In this document: one piece after another, positions 1-8,527 of the stretch | Position numbering within the stretch: position 1 is the stretch's first letter | Layout of the letters: the number at the start of each line of letters is the position of its first letter | NCBI GenBank assembly: GCA_945957405.1 | Contig: CAMFLL010000025.1 | Location: 1-38,004 of the forward strand | DNA: 38,004 nucleotides | Origin: an uncultured Mycolicibacterium sp. | GTDB lineage: Bacteria > Actinomycetota > Actinomycetes > Mycobacteriales > Mycobacteriaceae | Direction: 5' to 3' | The notes under the pieces: generated by a model | The model's database searches: none | Seen by the model: the letters and a program-made list of their open reading frames with translations, nothing else | Told to the model about the DNA's origin: nothing | Program-made: the position numbers and the translations under genes

Positions 1-2
1 GT

Positions 3-104
3 AAGCCGGACAGAACAGAGCTGAGCCTCGAGGTCCGAACTCCATCTATCGCGCTGGTGGCCGCCGTCGAGAACGGACGAATGCCGGTGGAACGCGGAAT
101 CTAG
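3..104 (+). CDS. possible 3' end of an unidentified gene (partial)
   Basis: An open frame enters the window at its left edge and runs 33 codons to a TAG at 102-104. That stop interlocks with the stop codon of the convergent aminotransferase gene (CTA at 101-103). Third positions are only moderately GC-rich and no domain is recognisable in so short a tail. The main support is that compact convergent gene ends of this kind occur several times elsewhere in the window. It could equally be a chance frame in an intergenic region. Confidence 0.3.
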   Translation, partial: KPDRTELSLEVRTPSIALVAAVENGRMPVERGI

Positions 105-1462
105 GGCTTGTCAACGACTTCGGCGAGGAAGTCGTCGAGCACCTCGAGGTACCGGTCGACGTGTTCAGCCGTGGTCTGGATGCCCGCCGCCGGTCCGGCC
201 GACGAGATTGCTTCCCAGACACCGCGGTTGGCCATGAAGACCCGCTGAAGCTCGAACAGGTCCGTGTCGAAGGAGGCCGACGCATCGGTGGCGTTGCGGG
301 GCAGTCGCGGGCCATGCGTGTAGCCGCTGCGGTTGAACAATCGGTGCGCGCTCCACTCCACGCCATGATCGCGGGCGACAGCCTCGATACCATTGGCGAG
401 GCGCCCACCCAACCTCGCAGCGTGCGCGTAGGCGTGATCGGTGAGGACGTCCTCGAGCGTCACCCGGGCCGCGGCCATCGACAACGCATTGCCGAACAGC
501 GTTCCGCCGGTCGCCACGCCGTCGCCCCAGTCGGCCTCGGGATCATCGACGAAGACATCGGCGACGTCGGCGGTCATCCCGTAGGCGCCCAGCGGTAGGC
601 CGCCGCTGATCGATTTCCCGAGCACCAGGATGTCGGGCTGGAGACCCCAATGCCGGGTGAGGCCGCCGGGACCGGACACCAGGGTGTGCGTCTCGTCGAT
701 GACCAGCAGCGCACCCGCGTCGCTGACCAGTCGCCGCAGTCCTGAGTGAAAACCGGGGTCCGGCATGATGACGCCGGCGTTGGTGATGGCCGCCTCGGCG
801 ACCACACAGGCGATGTTGCCGCCGGCCAACTCGTGAGCGACAGCATCGAGGTCGTTGTAGGGGACCAGATGGACGTGGCGGGTGGTGTCACGCAGCACAC
901 CGCGACCCTCAGGCACGACGTTGCCGGATGCGTTGCGGACGGCAAGCAGTTCATCGGCATGTCCGTGGTACTTGCCGTCAAACATCAGCACGCCGTCGCG
1001 GCCGGTGACAGCTCGGGACACCCGGATGGCTTCGGTATTCGCCTGTGTCGCAGACAAAGTGAATTGCCACAGCGGAAGCTGGAATCGCTCGGACAATTGG
1101 CCGGCGACCCGGCTCGCATCAGTGGTGGGCAGCAGGAACTGGGGTCCGGCGGTGATCCGTTGCGCGACGGCCTCGGCGATGGCCCGCACGCCGTAGCCGG
1201 TGAACATGCTGGTGTCGGCCAGGTTGAAATCAATGTAGGAGTTGCCGTCGACATCGGTGAACACCGCGCCCATGCCGCAGTCGACGACGAAGGGTGGATG
1301 GGTGTAGAGCGTCGACATCCAGGACATCGGGACACCGTTGGGCATGTGCGCCCTGGCCCCGTCGATCTGTTGGCAACCGCGCGGCCGTGCGTCGACGAAC
1401 CGCTGCTGCTCGCGGTCACTCAGCGCCTGCACCCTGGCAGCCGAGATCGCGTCTATAGACAT
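101..1462 (-). CDS. class III PLP-dependent aminotransferase, glutamate-1-semialdehyde aminomutase-like
   Basis: A 453-residue fold-type I PLP enzyme of the class III (ornithine/GSA) aminotransferase family. Visible marks are the N-terminal VDCGMGAVFTDVDGNSYIDF strand motif, MFDGKYHGHADE, the DETHT acid motif that contacts the cofactor nitrogen, and the Schiff-base lysine in LVLGKSISGGLPLGAYG (about K283). The ATG at 1460-1462 is chosen because a GAGGGGG-type ribosome site lies just upstream and the family's N terminus begins there. The longer open frame to 1720 only adds sequence that overlaps the divergent gene. It closely resembles HemL-like transaminases, but the neighbours are not haem genes, so a role in amino acid or amine catabolism beside the DUF1445 protein and transporter is more likely. 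The substrate is unknown. Confidence 0.9.
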   Translation of the reverse strand: MSIDAISAARVQALSDREQQRFVDARPRGCQQIDGARAHMPNGVPMSWMSTLYTHPPFVVDCGMGAVFTDVDGNSYIDFNLADTSMFTGYGVRAIAEAVAQRITAGPQFLLPTTDASRVAGQLSERFQLPLWQFTLSATQANTEAIRVSRAVTGRDGVLMFDGKYHGHADELLAVRNASGNVVPEGRGVLRDTTRHVHLVPYNDLDAVAHELAGGNIACVVAEAAITNAGVIMPDPGFHSGLRRLVSDAGALLVIDETHTLVSGPGGLTRHWGLQPDILVLGKSISGGLPLGAYGMTADVADVFVDDPEADWGDGVATGGTLFGNALSMAAARVTLEDVLTDHAYAHAARLGGRLANGIEAVARDHGVEWSAHRLFNRSGYTHGPRLPRNATDASASFDTDLFELQRVFMANRGVWEAISSAGPAAGIQTTAEHVDRYLEVLDDFLAEVVDKP

Positions 1463-1504
1463 GACACATCGCCCCCTCGCCGCCCCGACGCGACTCAGGC
1501 CAGT

Positions 1505-1520
1505 GTGCGCCGGGGCGCAC
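1505..1520. promoter_or_regulatory. perfect dyad in the aminotransferase/YcsI divergent promoter region
   Basis: GTGCGCC-GG-GGCGCAC is a perfect 7-bp-arm inverted repeat lying 43 bases upstream of the aminotransferase start and about 77 bases upstream of the DUF1445 start. The location fits an operator for a regulator outside the window. No regulator gene is adjacent. In a GC-rich genome a dyad of this length could arise by chance. Confidence 0.35.
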
Positions 1521-1596
1521 GAGATGTCGAGACGTTTTGACCGCAGCAAAGTGTGCCCATCGAGGTGTGACGCGGTGCTATCGCGGGTACGCGGTC

Positions 1597-2418
1597 GTGG
1601 TGGAGACCAGCCAGGTCGAAACACCTGATGCTGACCAGGCGCGCATTGCGCGGGCCTCCATTCGTTCTGGGCAACACACGGGCCCAACCCGCGGTATGGC
1701 GCCGGGATTCGCGCAGGCAAATTTGGTGGTCCTGCCTGAATTGGAAGCGCCGGACTTTCAGCGGTTCTGTGCCCTCAACCCGAAACCGTGTCCGCTGCTC
1801 GAAGTGACGGAGATAGGGTCGCCGTTCCTTGCCCTGATGGCCGACCGTGCGGATCTGCGCACCGACATCCCGCGCTACCGCGTGTTCCGTAACGGCAACC
1901 TGGTCGCCGAACCCGTCGATATCGTCGACTGGTGGCGCGGTGACCTCGTCGCGTTTCTGCTGGGCTGCTCGTTCACTTTCGAGTGGGCGCTGACACAAGC
2001 GGGGCTGCTGCCGGCACAGCACCTCAACGTGCCCATGTACATCACCAGGTGGCAGTGCGCGTCCGTTGGGCGATTCGCCGGACCCATGGTCGTGACCATG
2101 CGGCCGTTCTGGCCGAGGGAGCTGCAACGCGCGACACAGATCACCGAACGGTTTCCGGCCATGCACGGCGGGCCGGTGCACGTCGGGGATCCCGACGAGC
2201 TGGGCATCACCGCCCTGGAACACCCGGACTTCGGTGATCCACCTGTCGTCGAGCACGGGCAGGTGCCGGTCTTCTGGGCGTGTGGAGTCACACCGCAGGT
2301 GGTGATCCAGCGGGCGGCGTTGCCATTGGCGATCTTTCACGCGCCGGGCCACATGTTCATCACCGATTGGTCGCACACCGAGTTCGACATGGAGGAGGCC
2401 TCCGATGGCCAGGACTGA
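1597..2418 (+). CDS. DUF1445 (YcsI family) putative hydro-lyase / D-glutamate cyclase-like
   Basis: About 273 residues, the usual length for the YcsI/DUF1445 family. Family blocks are visible in order: [40 protein letters not shown], a [10 protein letters not shown] segment, and a C-terminal [10 protein letters not shown] followed by [10 protein letters not shown]. Mammalian and some bacterial relatives convert D-glutamate to 5-oxo-D-proline; the bacterial family is otherwise annotated only as putative hydro-lyase. GTG codons at 1597 and 1600 are the best starts because family similarity begins about ten residues later; the open frame to 1537 has no support. Its stop overlaps the next gene by 14 bases, so it is translationally linked to the transporter. 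It is divergent from the aminotransferase, suggesting an amino-acid-like substrate (inference). Confidence 0.8.
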   Translation: MVETSQVETPDADQARIARASIRSGQHTGPTRGMAPGFAQANLVVLPELEAPDFQRFCALNPKPCPLLEVTEIGSPFLALMADRADLRTDIPRYRVFRNGNLVAEPVDIVDWWRGDLVAFLLGCSFTFEWALTQAGLLPAQHLNVPMYITRWQCASVGRFAGPMVVTMRPFWPRELQRATQITERFPAMHGGPVHVGDPDELGITALEHPDFGDPPVVEHGQVPVFWACGVTPQVVIQRAALPLAIFHAPGHMFITDWSHTEFDMEEASDGQD

Positions 2419-3769
2419 CAACCAGGACCCGAATATGCTGCGCCGAGCGGTGGCCGGCGCAGCCGTCGGCAACGCCGTCGAATGGTTCGACTTCGCGGTC
2501 TACGGCTTCCTCGCCACGTACATCGCCGACCAGTTCTTTCCCTCTGAGAATGAAACCGCTTCACTGCTCAGCACATTCGCAGTGTTCGCGGCGGCGTTCT
2601 TCATGCGGCCACTGGGTGGCTACTTCTTCGGTCCGCTCGCCGACCGGATCGGTCGCCAGAAGGTCCTCGCGCTCGTGATCCTGCTGATGTCCGGATCGAC
2701 ATTCCTGATCGGCCTGCTGCCGACATATCAGGCGATCGGCGTGTTCGCGCCGCTGGCCCTGCTGCTTCTGCGCTGTCTGCAAGGCTTTTCAGCCGGTGGT
2801 GAGTACGGCGGCGGGGCCTGCTACCTCGCCGAGTTCGCCCCCGACAAGCGCCGCGGTTTCATCGTGTCGTTCCTGGTGTGGTCCGTGGTGGTCGGTTTCC
2901 TGCTCGGGTCGGCGACCGTGACCGCGCTGGAAGCGATGCTGTCCGAGCAGGCCATGAACTCCTACGGCTGGCGGATCCCGTTCCTGCTGGCCGGGCTGCT
3001 GGGCCTGGTGGGGCTGTACATCCGGCTGCGGCTGTCCGACACCCCGGAGTTCGAGAAGCTCCGCGCCGCCGGCGAAGTCGCGAAGTCACCCCTGAAGGAG
3101 GCTTTGACCACCGCCTGGAAGCCGATCCTGCAGATCGCCGGGCTGGTCGTCATTCACAACGTCGGTTTCTACGTTGTCTTCACCTACCTCCCGACGTACT
3201 TCACCAAGACACTGCAGTTCACCAAGACCGACGCCTTCGTGTCGGTGACCGTCGCCAGCCTGGTCGCGATCGTGCTGATCCCACCGCTGGGTGCACTGTC
3301 GGACCGCATCGGCCGGAAACCCTTACTGCTGACCGGATCCATCGGGTTCGCGTTGTTCACCTATCCGCTGTTCCTGTTGCTGAACTCGGGCTCATTGGCC
3401 GGCGCCATCGCCGCGCATGCCGGGTTGGCCGCCCTGGAGTCGGTGTTCGTCTGCGCCTCGCTGGCCGCCGGTGCTGAACTGTTCAACACGCGGGTGCGTT
3501 CCAGCGGCTACTCGATCGGCTACAACACCTCGGTCGCCGTATTCGGCGGCACGGCGCCCTACGTCGCGACGTGGCTGGTGGACCGCACCGGCAGCAGCCT
3601 GTCGCCGGCCATCTACGTCGTGGTCGCCGCTGTCGTCACGCTGCTCACCGTGCTGACCATGCGGGAGACGGCCCGGCAACCGCTACGGATGTCGGGGAAC
3701 GATCAGCGCCCGCCCCGCGTGCAGTTGGGCTCGTCGGGCTTTGTCGGCCAGGCACACACGTCGATGTAG
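2405..3769 (+). CDS. MHS-family (ProP/ShiA-like) MFS proton symporter
   Basis: A 454-residue, 12-helix major facilitator of the metabolite:H+ symporter family. Diagnostic features are [15 protein letters not shown] in helix 1, the inter-helix 2-3 motif [26 protein letters not shown] in helix 4, [11 protein letters not shown] at helix 6, and the repeated loop motif [11 protein letters not shown]. It would import an organic acid, betaine or similar solute with protons across the plasma membrane. The start overlaps the DUF1445 gene by 14 bases, so the solute is probably the substrate of that enzyme and of the divergent aminotransferase. Its last 67 bases overlap antisense with the secreted-protein gene that converges on it, giving an unusual hydrophilic C-terminal tail. 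Confidence 0.92.
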   Translation: MARTDNQDPNMLRRAVAGAAVGNAVEWFDFAVYGFLATYIADQFFPSENETASLLSTFAVFAAAFFMRPLGGYFFGPLADRIGRQKVLALVILLMSGSTFLIGLLPTYQAIGVFAPLALLLLRCLQGFSAGGEYGGGACYLAEFAPDKRRGFIVSFLVWSVVVGFLLGSATVTALEAMLSEQAMNSYGWRIPFLLAGLLGLVGLYIRLRLSDTPEFEKLRAAGEVAKSPLKEALTTAWKPILQIAGLVVIHNVGFYVVFTYLPTYFTKTLQFTKTDAFVSVTVASLVAIVLIPPLGALSDRIGRKPLLLTGSIGFALFTYPLFLLLNSGSLAGAIAAHAGLAALESVFVCASLAAGAELFNTRVRSSGYSIGYNTSVAVFGGTAPYVATWLVDRTGSSLSPAIYVVVAAVVTLLTVLTMRETARQPLRMSGNDQRPPRVQLGSSGFVGQAHTSM

Positions 3770-4170
3770 GTGGTGGTGTTGAAACCGCCGCCGTCGAACA
3801 CGCCGTAGGCGTCACCGTTGGTTCCGGTGTACGTCCCGCCACCGCCGCTGTCGCCGGTCGACGACACGATGGTGGTGACGTCCCAGCCCTTCTGCTCGAG
3901 CGCGGCCTTGTAGGCGGCCAGCGTCGCATTGGGTCCCCCGTTGGCCTTGAAATGCATGTGGATGCCGCCGTTGGGAATGGTGTCCGGGCCGCCCGGCTCA
4001 CTGTTGGGGGGCGCGGGGATCAGCGCCGCCAGTGCGCCGGTGTCGAGGGCGGGCGCCGGAGGCGGCGTGGGTTCGGTGGTGTCCGCGCTGGACACCGGAC
4101 TGGCGCACACCGCAGCAATCACACCGAACGCCACCGCCATGGTCGCCAAGCCTCGAGAAGTGCTGATCAT
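3703..4170 (-). CDS. secreted protein of unknown function
   Basis: 155 residues with a clear Sec signal peptide ([20 protein letters not shown], cleavage probably near SSADTT), then a proline-rich linker and a compact domain with [22 protein letters not shown] and a C-terminal [16 protein letters not shown]. It has two cysteines late in the mature chain. The ATG at 4168-4170 is preferred to the one at 4227 because it starts the signal peptide exactly and has AAGGGTGG upstream. I do not recognise the function; similar small exported proteins are common in mycobacteria. It lies 73 bases downstream of the SDR gene on the same strand, and its end overlaps the transporter by 67 bases. Confidence 0.8.
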   Translation of the reverse strand: MISTSRGLATMAVAFGVIAAVCASPVSSADTTEPTPPPAPALDTGALAALIPAPPNSEPGGPDTIPNGGIHMHFKANGGPNATLAAYKAALEQKGWDVTTIVSSTGDSGGGGTYTGTNGDAYGVFDGGGFNTTTYIDVCAWPTKPDEPNCTRGGR

Positions 4171-4243
4171 GACCCACCCTTTCGTCAGGTGGAACGGTAT
4201 AGCAAAGAGCGCGGTGGGCTGCGGCAAATGCGAAAGTGTGCGC

Positions 4244-4978
4244 TCACGTGATCGCGTACCCGCCGTCCACCGGCAGCACGACGCCGGTGATGTATCGCGC
4301 CGCGGCCGACACCAGGAATCCGACGGTCTCCGCCACGTCGTCGGGATCGGCGAGCCGGCGCAGCGGAATGCGTTGCAGGACGCGGTCTCTGAAATCCTGT
4401 TGCTCGAGCAGGGGTTGGGTCATGGAGGTCAGCACATAGCCGGGCGCGACGAGATTGGCCCGGACGCCTCGCGGACCGAGTTCGGCGGCCAGGCCCTTGG
4501 TGAGCTGTTCGACTCCCGCCTTGGTTGCGCCATACGGCACGATGCCCGGCATGGCGCGGTCGGCGGACAGCGAGGTGATGTTGACGATGCTTCCGTGCGC
4601 CGCGGCCAGCGCGTCGACCGCGCGCCGGATCAGCGCATACGTCGCGCTCAGGTTGACGTCCACCAGCCTGGCCCAGTCGTCGTCATCGATGTCGATCGCC
4701 GACGTCCGGACCTGAATTCCGGCGGCGTTGACCAGGATGTCGAGCCGACCGGTACCCGCCGTGGCTTCCGTCAACGCCCGTTCCTGCACCGCGGGCGACC
4801 GGATGTCGCCCGCGACGGCGTTGGCGCCGATCGTGCCGGCCAGCGCAGAAACTGCAGGGGACGCGTCGGTCATGGTCACGCGGGCACCGCGCGTGGCGAG
4901 GTGCTGCGCTATCGCGCCGCCGATCCCGCCGGCGGCACCGGTGACCAATGCGGTTCGGCTGCCGAGATCGCCTGTCAC
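4244..4978 (-). CDS. short-chain dehydrogenase/reductase (FabG-like)
   Basis: A 244-residue classical SDR. Visible are the cofactor loop TGAAGGIG, DILVNAAG, the catalytic serine in NITSLSAD, the YGATK Tyr/Lys pair, and the C-terminal YITGVVLPVDGGYA. It would reduce or oxidise a hydroxyl/keto group using NAD(P). Its ATG overlaps the MaoC stop by four bases (ATGA), so both are translated from one message. This message leaves the divergent promoter that carries the GTAACCGGTTAC operator, placing the enzyme in the LacI-controlled locus. The MaoC-SDR pairing resembles hydratase/3-hydroxyacyl-CoA dehydrogenase steps, so its substrate may be an acyl-CoA or a free hydroxy acid (inference). Confidence 0.9.
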   Translation of the reverse strand: MTGDLGSRTALVTGAAGGIGGAIAQHLATRGARVTMTDASPAVSALAGTIGANAVAGDIRSPAVQERALTEATAGTGRLDILVNAAGIQVRTSAIDIDDDDWARLVDVNLSATYALIRRAVDALAAAHGSIVNITSLSADRAMPGIVPYGATKAGVEQLTKGLAAELGPRGVRANLVAPGYVLTSMTQPLLEQQDFRDRVLQRIPLRRLADPDDVAETVGFLVSAAARYITGVVLPVDGGYAIT

Positions 4979-5445
4979 GGCGCGGTTTTCGGTTGTGCCG
5001 GTGCGTGCAGAAGGAGGGCCTTTCGGCCGGACTGGACGACCCGGTCGTGCTGGTTGAGGATTTCGACGGCGAAGGTGGCGATGCCCTGATCGGCGGTCGA
5101 TCTGCGGAGCCGGAGCTCGGCCACTTCGAACTCGGCGTGAATGGTGTCGCCGAGGAAGATCGGAGCGCGAAAGTTCCAGTCGGACAGGCCGAGAAACGCG
5201 ATGGCGTTCTGGCCCAGCAGGCCGCCGCCGAACATCAGGCCGTGGGCGATGGACAGACCCAGCAGGCCGTGCGCGATCACCTGACCGAATTGCGAGGCTT
5301 CCGCGAACTCGCGATTGGTGTGCATGGGGGAGTAGTCACCGGTACGTCCGGCAAACGACACGACGTCTGATTCGGTCACCGTCCGCGCCGGCGAGGCCAG
5401 CTTCATCCCCACCGAGAGGTCCGACCAGGCCAGTCCGCTAGTCAT
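4975..5445 (-). CDS. MaoC-family (R)-specific enoyl-CoA hydratase
   Basis: A 156-residue single hot-dog domain. The hydratase 2 motif is present: GDYSPMHTN with the catalytic Asp/His pair, followed by QVIAHGLLGLS. DWNFRAPIFLGDTI and the C-terminal VVQSGRKALLL strand fit the family. It would hydrate a trans-2-enoyl-CoA, or dehydrate the hydroxy form, in the cytoplasm. ATG at 5443-5445 has a GGAG upstream. It is the first gene of the leftward operon and shares the 67-base promoter region, including the perfect dyad at 5487-5498, with the DUF993 gene. The presence of both a MaoC hydratase and a crotonase hydratase in the same regulon suggests two different CoA-ester steps or opposite stereochemistry. 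Confidence 0.9.
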   Translation of the reverse strand: MTSGLAWSDLSVGMKLASPARTVTESDVVSFAGRTGDYSPMHTNREFAEASQFGQVIAHGLLGLSIAHGLMFGGGLLGQNAIAFLGLSDWNFRAPIFLGDTIHAEFEVAELRLRRSTADQGIATFAVEILNQHDRVVQSGRKALLLHAPAQPKTAP

Positions 5446-5485
5446 CAGGCTTTACTCCTGCCTTCGATTGTTGCTACGGTATGAA

Positions 5486-5499
5486 TGTAACCGGTTACC
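5486..5499. promoter_or_regulatory. LacI-type operator of the MaoC/DUF993 divergent promoter
   Basis: TGTAACCGGTTACC contains the perfect 12-bp dyad GTAACCGGTTAC with the central CG typical of LacI-family operators. It directly follows a -10-like TATGAA (5480-5485) for the rightward gene. The flanking 17 bases are an exact reverse complement of the sequence upstream of the crotonase gene at 13085-13096. A LacI regulator gene lies between the two sites at 7498-8511. The assignment of regulator to site is inference; the sequence identity is direct. Confidence 0.85.
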
Positions 5500-5512
5500 T
5501 AAGGTGTTCACA

Positions 5513-6661
5513 ATGTCATTGAAGCTTCCCGGCCCCGACGGGGCCCTCACCGAGATCGCGCTGTCGCCACGGCCCGAACTCGACGTGCTGGCCAACCCTC
5601 CTGAATCACGGTCGGCCTTCGCCGCGAGCCATGTGGTGATGGATCCGTTGTGCGGTAGCACGGCGCACGCAGCGATCGACTGGGAGTCGACGATGGCGCT
5701 GCGGCGTGAGATCTGGGGTCTGGGACTGGGCGTCGCGGAATCCATGGACACCGCCCAACGCGGTATGGGACTCTCAGCCGCCGATGCCATGACATTGGCC
5801 GCGCTGACGCTCGCCGAGGACCCCCGCGGTGGCGCGGGAACGGTGGTCGGCATCAACACCGATGACCTCGATCCAGGCCCGGCCACGTTGGCGCAGGTCA
5901 CCGCGGCGTACCTACGTCAGCTGGAGTTCGTGGCCCAACGCGGCGGCACCCCGGTGATCATGGCCAGCAGGCATCTTGCCCAGGCCGCGACCGGCCCCGA
6001 GGACTACCGCGCCGTGTACGAGCGGCTGTTGCACGAGGTGTCGCAGCCCGTCATTCTGCATTGGCTCGGTGAGGTTTTCGATCCGGCGCTGGCGCAGTAC
6101 TGGGGCGACCCGGACCCGGCGCGCGCCATGGACACCGTCGTCGGCCTCATCGACGCATACAGCGACAGGGTCGCCGGTATCAAGATCTCGCTCCTCGATC
6201 CGGCCTACGAGGTGCAGTTGCGCCGGCGCCTACCTGCGGGCGTCGCGGTGTTCACCGGCGACGACTTCAACTACACCGAGATGATTGCCGGTGACGACGA
6301 CGGGCACAGCCATGCCCTGCTGGGCGCTTTCGCCGCGTTGGCGCCCTGGGCCTCGGCTGCGCTGAAACAACTCGATGCCGGCGACGAAAAGCAGTTCCGC
6401 GCAATCCTCGAACCGACGCAGCCGCTGAGCCGGCACGTCTTCAGCGCCCCGACGCAGTACTACAAGGTCGGCATCGTGTGGCTGGCCTATCTCACCGGCA
6501 AGCAGAGTCATCCGCGCATGCTCGGAGGTCTGGACGGCGGACGGGATCTGCTGCATCTGGCCGATGTCATCCGGCTCGCGGACGAGATCGCCTATTTCCC
6601 GGACCCGGAGTTCACCGAAGCGCGAGCCCGTACGTTTTTCGCCGCCAACGGGATCGGCTGA
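5513..6661 (+). CDS. DUF993 dihydrodipicolinate synthase/aldolase-superfamily protein
   Basis: 382 residues of the DUF993 family, a distant branch of the DHDPS/N-acetylneuraminate lyase class I aldolases. A candidate Schiff-base lysine is K224 in RVAGIKISLLD, followed by FTGDDFNY at the strand where the family places its substrate loop. Other marks are VMDPLCG, GTVVGINTDD and PVILHWLGEVF. ATG at 5513 is chosen since the homologous region starts with LKLPGPDG; the open frame from 5468 would run through the operator. The likely reaction is reversible aldol cleavage or dehydration of a keto acid, but no DUF993 activity is known to me. The stop is followed two bases later by the next gene, so they are one operon. 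Confidence 0.85.
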   Translation: MSLKLPGPDGALTEIALSPRPELDVLANPPESRSAFAASHVVMDPLCGSTAHAAIDWESTMALRREIWGLGLGVAESMDTAQRGMGLSAADAMTLAALTLAEDPRGGAGTVVGINTDDLDPGPATLAQVTAAYLRQLEFVAQRGGTPVIMASRHLAQAATGPEDYRAVYERLLHEVSQPVILHWLGEVFDPALAQYWGDPDPARAMDTVVGLIDAYSDRVAGIKISLLDPAYEVQLRRRLPAGVAVFTGDDFNYTEMIAGDDDGHSHALLGAFAALAPWASAALKQLDAGDEKQFRAILEPTQPLSRHVFSAPTQYYKVGIVWLAYLTGKQSHPRMLGGLDGGRDLLHLADVIRLADEIAYFPDPEFTEARARTFFAANGIG

Positions 6662-6663
6662 GC

Positions 6664-7479
6664 GTGGACGCATCAGCGGTGAGCCTGAACTCGGCGACCA
6701 TGCCCGGGCTGGGCGTACCGGAGCTGGTCGACGTGGCCACCGCGAATTCCTTTGGTGGAATCGGATTGTGGCGCGATGCCTACGCGGCAGACGGTGCGGT
6801 CGCCGCGGCGCGGCGCACTGCCGATGCCGGGCTGCGGATCAGTTCGGTGTGCCGGGCCGGCATGTTCCCGGTCGACTCGCCGGCCCAGGCAGCTCAGGTG
6901 CGTGATGACAACCGTCGCGCGGTGGACGAAGCGCACACCCTCGCCGCGGAATGCCTTGTCATCGTGTGCGGCGCCGCGCCCGGTCGTGACCTGGCGGGCG
7001 CACGCCGTCAGGTGGCCGATGGTATCGCCGAACTCGCCGAATACGCTGCATCTGCGGCCATTCCGCTGGCAGTCGAACCGATGCACCCGATGATGATCGC
7101 CGACCGGTCGGTGGTGACCTCGCTGCGCGAGGCGATCGACCTGATCGACAACCTCGTGGGCCCCGACATCGGCGGGGTCGGGATAGCCCTCGACGCCTAC
7201 CACGTCTGGTGGGATGTCCGGTACCCGGACGAGATGCAGCGACTCGCCGACCGGATACACACGGTGCAGATCAGCGACTGGGTGACACCGATCCAGCACC
7301 AACTGCGCAGCAGGGGCATGCCCGGCGAAGGCGTCATCGACCTCCGGCAGTTCATGGCCTATGTTCACGCCACCGGCTACCGCGGCCTGGTCGAGGTCGA
7401 AGTGCTCAGCGACGCATGGCAACAGCGCACGCCGGATGATGTCGTCGATGCCATCCTCACGGGCATCGCCGACCTGTGA
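6664..7479 (+). CDS. sugar phosphate isomerase/epimerase family TIM-barrel protein
   Basis: About 271 residues, AP-endonuclease-2/xylose-isomerase-like TIM barrel. Metal-ligand positions of the family are visible: PLAVEPMHP (Glu), GIALDAYHVWWD (Asp/His), IHTVQISDW, PGEGVIDLRQF and the terminal GLVEVEVLSD (Glu). Such enzymes isomerise, epimerise or dehydrate hydroxylated substrates such as inosose or ketoses. The GTG at 6664 is chosen: it lies two bases after the DUF993 stop, while the longer frame from 6478 overlaps that gene. DUF993 plus this family is a pairing I associate with actinobacterial sugar or cyclitol catabolic operons (from memory). It converges on the LacI gene with 18 bases between stops. 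Confidence 0.85.
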   Translation: MDASAVSLNSATMPGLGVPELVDVATANSFGGIGLWRDAYAADGAVAAARRTADAGLRISSVCRAGMFPVDSPAQAAQVRDDNRRAVDEAHTLAAECLVIVCGAAPGRDLAGARRQVADGIAELAEYAASAAIPLAVEPMHPMMIADRSVVTSLREAIDLIDNLVGPDIGGVGIALDAYHVWWDVRYPDEMQRLADRIHTVQISDWVTPIQHQLRSRGMPGEGVIDLRQFMAYVHATGYRGLVEVEVLSDAWQQRTPDDVVDAILTGIADL

Positions 7480-7481
7480 GC

Positions 7482-7496
7482 CGAGCTCTGAGCTCG
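7482..7496. terminator. weak bidirectional hairpin between convergent gene ends
   Basis: CGAGCTCTGAGCTCG is a 7-bp-arm inverted repeat with a single central base, so at most a 5-6 bp stem can form in RNA. It occupies the 18-base gap between the isomerase and LacI stop codons. There is no T tract, so a role in termination is only a possibility. Confidence 0.3.
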
Positions 7497-7497
7497 A

Positions 7498-8511
7498 CTA
7501 GGCCGGTGCGGGGCCGGCCGAGTCCCGGAACACGGCATCGGCATGGAAGGTCCGCTCGGTCCTGACCGGTTTGGCTGACATCAGTTGTTTCATGGCGTCC
7601 CAGGCGGCCTGGCCGAGTTGTTCCTCGTGCATCCGGGCGGTGGTCAGCCTCGGCGTCACCCACCGCGCCAAGGGGGTGTCGTCGAATCCGGTCACCGAAA
7701 CATCGTCGGGCACACGAAGTCCCAATTCGGACAACGAGTAGATGATGGCTGTCGCCGTGATGTCGTTCGACGCAACCAGCGCGGTGCACCCGCGCTCGAC
7801 GAGCGTGCGCACTTCGTTGGTGACATCGCCCAGCGGTTCGGTGAGCGGTGTCAGTACCGCGGTACCGCCGGCCTCGGTGACGCGGCGCTGCGTGACATCC
7901 CACCGAAGCGCGCTCTGCTGCGAACCACCCTGGGCGACAACGAAGGCGAACGACCGATGACCGAATTTCAGTAGGGCGTCGACGATCTGGGTGGTGGCGT
8001 CGACGACATCGGTCTGCACCGACGATGTCCGGCCCGGCTCGGTGAAGCGGCGGTTGACGGTGACCACCGGCTTACCCGCATCCAGAATGGTGTTCAGGCC
8101 CTCATCGGAAGACCTCGGGCTGCACAGGATCAGCCCGTCGGAGCGTTGCAGCATCTCGGTGGCCAGGGTGACCTCGAGGTCAGGGGAGTTGAGGGTGTCG
8201 CCGACGAACACGTGCATCGCGTCGCCGGTCGAGGAATGGATCAGGGACTGCACGATGGTGGTGAAGTGCTGGTTGCCGAGGTCGGGTACCAGGACGGCGA
8301 CATTTCCGTGGCGGCCCGTGGCAAGGGATTTCGCCGCGATGTTGACCTCGTACCCTAGCCGGCGGGCGGCGTCGAGTACGCGCTTCTGGGTGCGGTCGGT
8401 CACCTGCTTCGGTGCGCCGGCGAGCACCCTCGAGACGGTCGCCACCGACACGTTTGCCTCCGCCGCAACGTCTCGAACGGTGGGCTTTCTCGCCTCGGGT
8501 CGCACGGTCAC
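7498..8511 (-). CDS. LacI-family transcriptional regulator, probable repressor of this locus
   Basis: A 337-residue LacI/GalR protein. The N-terminal helix-turn-helix and hinge are clear: PTVRDVAAEANVSVATVSRVL, then DAARRLGYEVNIAAKSLATG. The periplasmic-binding-protein-like effector domain starts with NVAVLVPDLGNQHF and includes ALVASNDITATAI and VSVTGFDDTPLARW. A GTG start at 8509-8511 is used. It is the last gene of the leftward operon, 16 bases after the SDR. Two LacI-type dyads in the window flank it, one at the promoter of its own operon (13085-13096) and one at the MaoC/DUF993 divergon (5487-5498), so it is probably autoregulated. The inducer is presumably the transported substrate or a metabolite (inference). 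Confidence 0.93.
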   Translation of the reverse strand: MTVRPEARKPTVRDVAAEANVSVATVSRVLAGAPKQVTDRTQKRVLDAARRLGYEVNIAAKSLATGRHGNVAVLVPDLGNQHFTTIVQSLIHSSTGDAMHVFVGDTLNSPDLEVTLATEMLQRSDGLILCSPRSSDEGLNTILDAGKPVVTVNRRFTEPGRTSSVQTDVVDATTQIVDALLKFGHRSFAFVVAQGGSQQSALRWDVTQRRVTEAGGTAVLTPLTEPLGDVTNEVRTLVERGCTALVASNDITATAIIYSLSELGLRVPDDVSVTGFDDTPLARWVTPRLTTARMHEEQLGQAAWDAMKQLMSAKPVRTERTFHADAVFRDSAGPAPA

Positions 8512-8527
8512 CTCTGAATGTTATGGG

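Noticed and set aside
101..1462. Aminotransferase as HemL of tetrapyrrole synthesis
   Set aside because: The family resemblance is real, but the neighbours are a DUF1445 protein and a transporter, and no haem genes are present. A catabolic transaminase is the safer call.
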